Of a stretch of DNA of 8,454 nt, positions 5,831 to 8,454 are shown in pieces. The notes below the pieces were generated by a model. It ran no database searches and was not told where the DNA came from. It worked only from the letters and a program-made list of their open reading frames with translations. Source of the DNA: Acidobacteriaceae bacterium (GTDB lineage: Bacteria; Acidobacteriota; Terriglobia; Terriglobales; Acidobacteriaceae). The number at the start of each line of letters is the position of its first letter. Position 1 is the stretch's first letter. Location: assembly GCA_030044455.1 (NCBI GenBank), contig JASHVU010000542.1:1-8454 (forward strand). The letters are read 5' to 3'. Made by a program: the position numbers and the translations under genes.

Positions 5831-6121
5831 TTACTGCCAGTGACCTTCTACCATCACCCAACCCCGGTCACGGTGTTCCCAGCGGTGGGCGACCCAAACC
5901 GCACCGGGATGCGGCGGATGAGCCCAGCGGCCATGAACCCAGATGTAGCGGTGGCCATCCCAGCGGTGATAGCCATCGATCCACAACCAGCCGGGATGCG
6001 GCGGATGCTCGTGAACTTCAACGATAGGCGCCGGTGGCGCGATGGCGACATAGACTTGCGCCATCGCAGCCGCGGGGAGCAAGCAAAAAGCCAGGAGCAA
6101 AGACAAAGCTGTTTTCTTCAC
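5831..6121 (-). CDS. Secreted WXXGXW (YXWGXW)-repeat protein
   Basis: A 96-residue exported protein of unknown function. Residues 1-21 are a clear Sec signal peptide (MKK, a leucine-rich core, then AMA before Q22). The mature part is rich in Trp, His and Pro and is made of two related copies. HPPHPG occurs at 39-44 and 68-73, and each copy ends in the WXXGXW-type motif (WVHGRW 61-66, and VMVEGHW 89-95, where the first Trp is Met). Copies differ by about 29 residues, and a 17-bp DNA repeat shows the duplication directly. The start is GTG at 6121, with GGAGGA at 6132-6137 but a rather long 10-nt spacing. Proteins of this kind are found in the envelope of many Gram-negatives. The histidines suggest metal binding, but this is speculation. 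It is convergent with mrp and downstream of murA in the same direction. Confidence 0.85.
   Translation of the reverse strand: MKKTALSLLLAFCLLPAAAMAQVYVAIAPPAPIVEVHEHPPHPGWLWIDGYHRWDGHRYIWVHGRWAHPPHPGAVWVAHRWEHRDRGWVMVEGHWQ
5904..6007 (-). repeat. 17-bp direct repeat inside the WXXGXW gene
   Basis: The same 17 bases, beginning CCGGGATGCGG on the plus strand, occur at 5904-5920 and 5991-6007. The offset is 87 bp, exactly 29 codons, so the reading frame is kept. The copies encode the repeated HPPHPG segment, which supports internal duplication as the origin of the two WXXGXW units. Confidence 0.9.
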
Positions 6122-6151
6122 GGGGAATTTTTCCTCCAGGGATCGTCGATT

Positions 6152-6174
6152 CCGGAACCACAGAGCTGTTCCGG
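6152..6174 (-). promoter_or_regulatory. Inverted repeat in the leader of the WXXGXW gene
   Basis: CCGGAAC (6152-6158) pairs perfectly with GTTCCGG (6168-6174) around a 9-nt loop. It lies 14 nt upstream of the GGAGGA ribosome binding site on the minus strand, so if the transcript starts further upstream it would form a leader hairpin next to the binding site. Confidence 0.45.
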
Positions 6175-6218
6175 GTTATTGTCTTTAGAAACTCTCCAAG
6201 GACGGATTAGTTGCTCGC

Positions 6219-6236
6219 CCAATGTGAATACATTGG
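6219..6236. promoter_or_regulatory. 18-bp palindrome between murA and the WXXGXW gene
   Basis: CCAATGT (6219-6225) and ACATTGG (6230-6236) are exact reverse complements with a 4-nt GAAT centre. It lies about 100 bp from both neighbouring genes. There is no T-run, so it looks more like an operator or a short hairpin than a terminator. No -35/-10 pair that I trust is next to it. Confidence 0.45.
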
Positions 6237-6331
6237 TGTCAGTTGAAGATGAAGAAGTTAAACGCAGCGGGCGGCGAGATTTCCTCAGCGGTGATCAGCT
6301 GTTGCGGGGTCGGGCTGGTTAACACTGACAG

Positions 6332-7624
6332 TTACGCACTCGGTCGTGGCGGAAATAGGTTGCCTAGCCGTTGAATCTTTGCGCCCACGCTGCGCAGTTT
6401 CTCATCGATCTGCTCGTAGCCGCGATCCATGTGGTAGACGCGGTCGATGATGGTTTCACCCTCGGCAACCAGCGCGGCCAGTACCAGCGAAGCTGAGGCG
6501 CGCAGATCGCTGCACATCACGGCAGCGGCCGAGAGACGCGCAGGCCCTAGCACCGTGGCCGTTTTGCCGTCGACCTTGATGCCGGCGCCCATGCGCACCA
6601 GCTCCTGTACGTGCATAAAGCGGTTCTCGAAGATGTTCTCGCGTACCAGGCTGGTGCCTTCGGCCTGCGTGGCGAGCGCCATGTATTGGGCCTGCATGTC
6701 AGTCGGAAAACCCGGATACTCCTCGGTGGAGATGTCGGCCGCCGCCAGCCTGCCATTGCTGCGCACGCGCACGGTGTCGGGCCCGAGCACTTCAACGCGC
6801 GCCCCGGCCTCGAGCAGCTTGGCAATCACCGCGCCCAGATGCGAGGTGTTGCAATGGGAAACGATCAAGTCGCCGCCGGTAATGGCGCCGGCAATCAGAA
6901 ACGTTCCCGCCTCAATGCGATCGGGATTGATGCGATATCGTGCGCCGCGCAGTTTGCTGACGCCGCTGACGCGGATGGTGGCGGTTCCCGCTCCCTCAAT
7001 GTTTGCGCCCATGGTAACCAGCAGCGAGGCAAGATCGACGACTTCAGGCTCGCGGGCGCAGTTCTCCATCACGGTCTCGCCGTCGGCCAGCACAGCGGCC
7101 ATCAGCAGATCTTCAGTGCCGGTAACAGTGATCTTGTCGAAGACGAAATGCGCGCCGCGCAGGCGGTCGGCTCGCGCTTCGATATAGCCGTGCTCCTGCG
7201 TGATGGTGGCGCCCATCTTTTCGAGTCCTTTAATGTGCAGATCGATGGGACGCCCGCCTATGGCACAGCCGCCGGGCATGGCCACGCGCGCCATGCCGGT
7301 GCGCGCAATCAGCGGCCCGAGCACCAATGAGCTGGCGCGCATGGTTTTCACAATCTCGTACTTGGCCACGGGATCGGAGAGAGTGCGGCAGCTGATGGTG
7401 GTGCTATGCGCGGTTTCGCCCGAGCCGATCTCCACTTCTGCGCCCATGGATTGAAGCAGCCTGCGCTCGGTTGAGATGTCACGCACCTGCGGGATGTTCT
7501 CAAGAGTGATCGGCTCTTCAGTCAGGATGGCGGCAGCCATGCAGGGCAGTGCCGAGTTCTTTGCGCCCGACACGCGAATGGTTCCGACCAGCGGATTGCC
7601 GCCCTGTACGACGAAGGTGTCCAT
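6332..7624 (-). CDS. murA: UDP-N-acetylglucosamine 1-carboxyvinyltransferase MurA
   Basis: Transfers enolpyruvate from phosphoenolpyruvate to UDP-GlcNAc, the first committed step of peptidoglycan synthesis, in the cytoplasm. The 430-residue product has normal length. It keeps SGAKNSALP with K22 and N23, the fosfomycin-target loop MPGGCAIGGRP (116-126) with C120, CAREPEVVDLA (189-199), IEAGTFLIAGA (237-247), the catalytic D309 in PTDMQAQYMAL (307-317), and the end motif HMDRGYE (398-404). The presence of Cys rather than Asp at 120 predicts the fosfomycin-sensitive form. The frame is open upstream to a TTG at 7777, but the extra 51 residues are unlike any MurA, so I use the ATG at 7624, which begins MDTFVVQGG. 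No Shine-Dalgarno is visible. The gene stands alone among unrelated neighbours. Confidence 0.97.
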   Translation of the reverse strand: MDTFVVQGGNPLVGTIRVSGAKNSALPCMAAAILTEEPITLENIPQVRDISTERRLLQSMGAEVEIGSGETAHSTTISCRTLSDPVAKYEIVKTMRASSLVLGPLIARTGMARVAMPGGCAIGGRPIDLHIKGLEKMGATITQEHGYIEARADRLRGAHFVFDKITVTGTEDLLMAAVLADGETVMENCAREPEVVDLASLLVTMGANIEGAGTATIRVSGVSKLRGARYRINPDRIEAGTFLIAGAITGGDLIVSHCNTSHLGAVIAKLLEAGARVEVLGPDTVRVRSNGRLAAADISTEEYPGFPTDMQAQYMALATQAEGTSLVRENIFENRFMHVQELVRMGAGIKVDGKTATVLGPARLSAAAVMCSDLRASASLVLAALVAEGETIIDRVYHMDRGYEQIDEKLRSVGAKIQRLGNLFPPRPSA

Positions 7625-7783
7625 AAGAAAAGAATGTGAACTGGAACGATGCGGGCCGAAAAGCTTTGGCGCGGATTCCCGGCTGTTCCTGTCGTTCAAG
7701 TCTACATGGAGTGAACGGGAGCAGGATTGCGCTGGAATGACCGGGATTAACCGTTTCGGCCCAGATGCACTACACAAGAGACA
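7625..7783 (-). other. murA upstream region
   Basis: This should hold the murA promoter and leader on the minus strand. I see no sigma70-like box pair and no conserved RNA element. The upstream open frame through here is a non-coding shadow. Confidence 0.4.
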
Positions 7784-7876
7784 GTTAGGCGAGGCCTAGC
7801 TTGAGTCCTTGTACGGGCGGGACGCCCATACGACAGCCAGGCTGGAGCCTGGCGCTACAACCGCGCAGGAGCGCGG
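7784..7876. repeat. Cluster of four short GC-rich hairpins (REP-like)
   Basis: Four consecutive small inverted repeats lie between murA and the glycine-zipper gene. TAGGC/GCCTA is at 7786-7798 (loop GAG; one more G-C and a G-U pair outside). GGGCG/CGCCC is at 7815-7827 (loop GGA, with three more pairs outside after one mismatch). GCCAGGC/GCCTGGC is at 7836-7853 (loop TGGA). CCGCGC/GCGCGG is at 7861-7876 (loop AGGA). The third and fourth are each followed by CGCTAC, so they are copies of one unit with a changed stem. There is no T-run. They read as dispersed-repeat hairpins rather than a terminator; I recall similar strings between genes of acidobacteria but cannot check it here. Confidence 0.7.
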
Positions 7877-7890
7877 CGCTACGTTTCGGC

Positions 7891-8454
7891 TTACTGATTC
7901 TGCGCTGGTGTCGGCACAGGCTGATCCTGATCTTGAGTTGGGGTGGGCTGGCTTTGATCTTGAGTCTGTCCCGGTGCCTGCTGCGGCTGAGCTTGCATTT
8001 GCGGCTGCATCTGGGGTTGTGGCTGCAGGGCTGAAACCAGGTTCAACGGCTCAGTCAGCGTGAAGACGAGCGTCGAGCCATCGTCGAGCGTGGCCTGGGG
8101 ATGGTTGACGAGCAAATGAACCGTGATGGCGCCGGCGCCGATCAGTCCGCCGGCAAGCGCTCCGGCGGGACCGCCAACCACGGCTCCTGTAATCAGGCCA
8201 GCTCCCGTCGCACCACCGTATTCAATTCCGTCCCGCTTCATGCGCGAGCCCGGAGCAACCGTGCCCTCGCTGCCCACGCGGGTGTTCGAGTCGGGTGTGT
8301 TGGTGAGCTGCGCATACAAATTAAACTGCGCGCCGTTGGGAAGGGTTACGGTTTCAGGGTGCAGGATCATCGACCCATGGCCGCCGACGTGGCCGCTGGA
8401 AACATGCACAACCCTTCCGTCAATCTCAGATCCGGCGGGAATCAATACCTGGTC
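7891..8454 (-). CDS. Glycine-zipper protein with Pro/Gln-rich tail (N-terminus beyond window)
   Basis: The last 187 residues of a protein that continues past the right edge; the frame is open to the final base (DQVLIPAGSEIDGRVV), so the apparent TTG start at 8445 is internal. Visible in order are an IPAG-x4-GRVV segment (a pattern seen in envelope and secretion-associated proteins), a beta-rich region (about 20-70), and a glycine zipper with small residues, YGGATGAGLITGAVVGG and AGALAGGLIGAGAI (about 77-108), likely membrane-inserting. A further beta segment ends in LTEPLNL, and about 43 final residues are made of Pro, Gln, Thr and Asp. I cannot name it; an envelope protein is the likely class. 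Its stop is 14 bp from the hairpin cluster, which would be in its 3' RNA. Confidence 0.8.
   Translation of the reverse strand, partial: DQVLIPAGSEIDGRVVHVSSGHVGGHGSMILHPETVTLPNGAQFNLYAQLTNTPDSNTRVGSEGTVAPGSRMKRDGIEYGGATGAGLITGAVVGGPAGALAGGLIGAGAITVHLLVNHPQATLDDGSTLVFTLTEPLNLVSALQPQPQMQPQMQAQPQQAPGQTQDQSQPTPTQDQDQPVPTPAQNQ

Noticed and set aside
5840..6322. Plus-strand open frame of 160 codons covering the WXXGXW gene and part of the gap
   Set aside because: The minus-strand gene has a signal peptide, ribosome binding site and repeats; the plus-strand translation has none of these.
6447..7330. Plus-strand open frames of 246 and 239 codons
   Set aside because: Both are antisense to murA, which is certain from its catalytic residues; Ser/Arg/Ala-rich shadow composition.

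Overview
The window is a compact, moderately GC-rich stretch of ordinary bacterial chromosome. Family-level similarity of several proteins, and the style of the intergenic repeats, suggest an acidobacterium (Acidobacteriota, Terriglobia-like). That placement is recollection and inference, not a search result. There are no tRNA or rRNA genes, IS elements, phage genes or CRISPR arrays.

Left part (1-3125), all on the minus strand and transcribed right to left: a small TPR protein, a membrane-anchored polyprenyl-phosphate glycosyltransferase (GT2, DPM1/GtrB-like), a zinc-free quinone oxidoreductase of the MDR superfamily, and the N-terminal part of a CobB-type sirtuin that runs off the left edge. 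The genes are 110-125 bp apart. Two of the three gaps hold inverted clusters of heptamer repeats.

Middle part (3306-5733), on the plus strand: a hotdog acyl-CoA thioesterase, a leaderless BtuF-like cobalamin-binding-type protein and the Mrp/ApbC Fe-S cluster carrier ATPase. The gaps are 42 and 30 bp, so these three are probably one operon. A 26-bp inverted repeat sits across the end of the second gene just before the mrp ribosome binding site. A strong hairpin after mrp, A-rich on one side and T-rich on the other, should terminate transcription in both directions.

Right part (5831-8454), minus strand again: a GTG-started secreted WXXGXW-repeat protein, murA (first committed step of peptidoglycan synthesis), a cluster of four short GC-rich hairpins, and a glycine-zipper protein with a Pro/Gln-rich tail whose N-terminus lies beyond the right edge.

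The most unusual signal is not a gene. In three intergenic spaces, immediately after stop codons, there are tandem heptamers built from a fixed five-base core plus two variable bases. Each locus has its own core (YYAGC, NNAGTAG-type, CAGYG), but the 5+2 architecture is shared, and at two loci the tract is answered by an inverted partner, which makes a long hairpin. The rest of the window reads as housekeeping.
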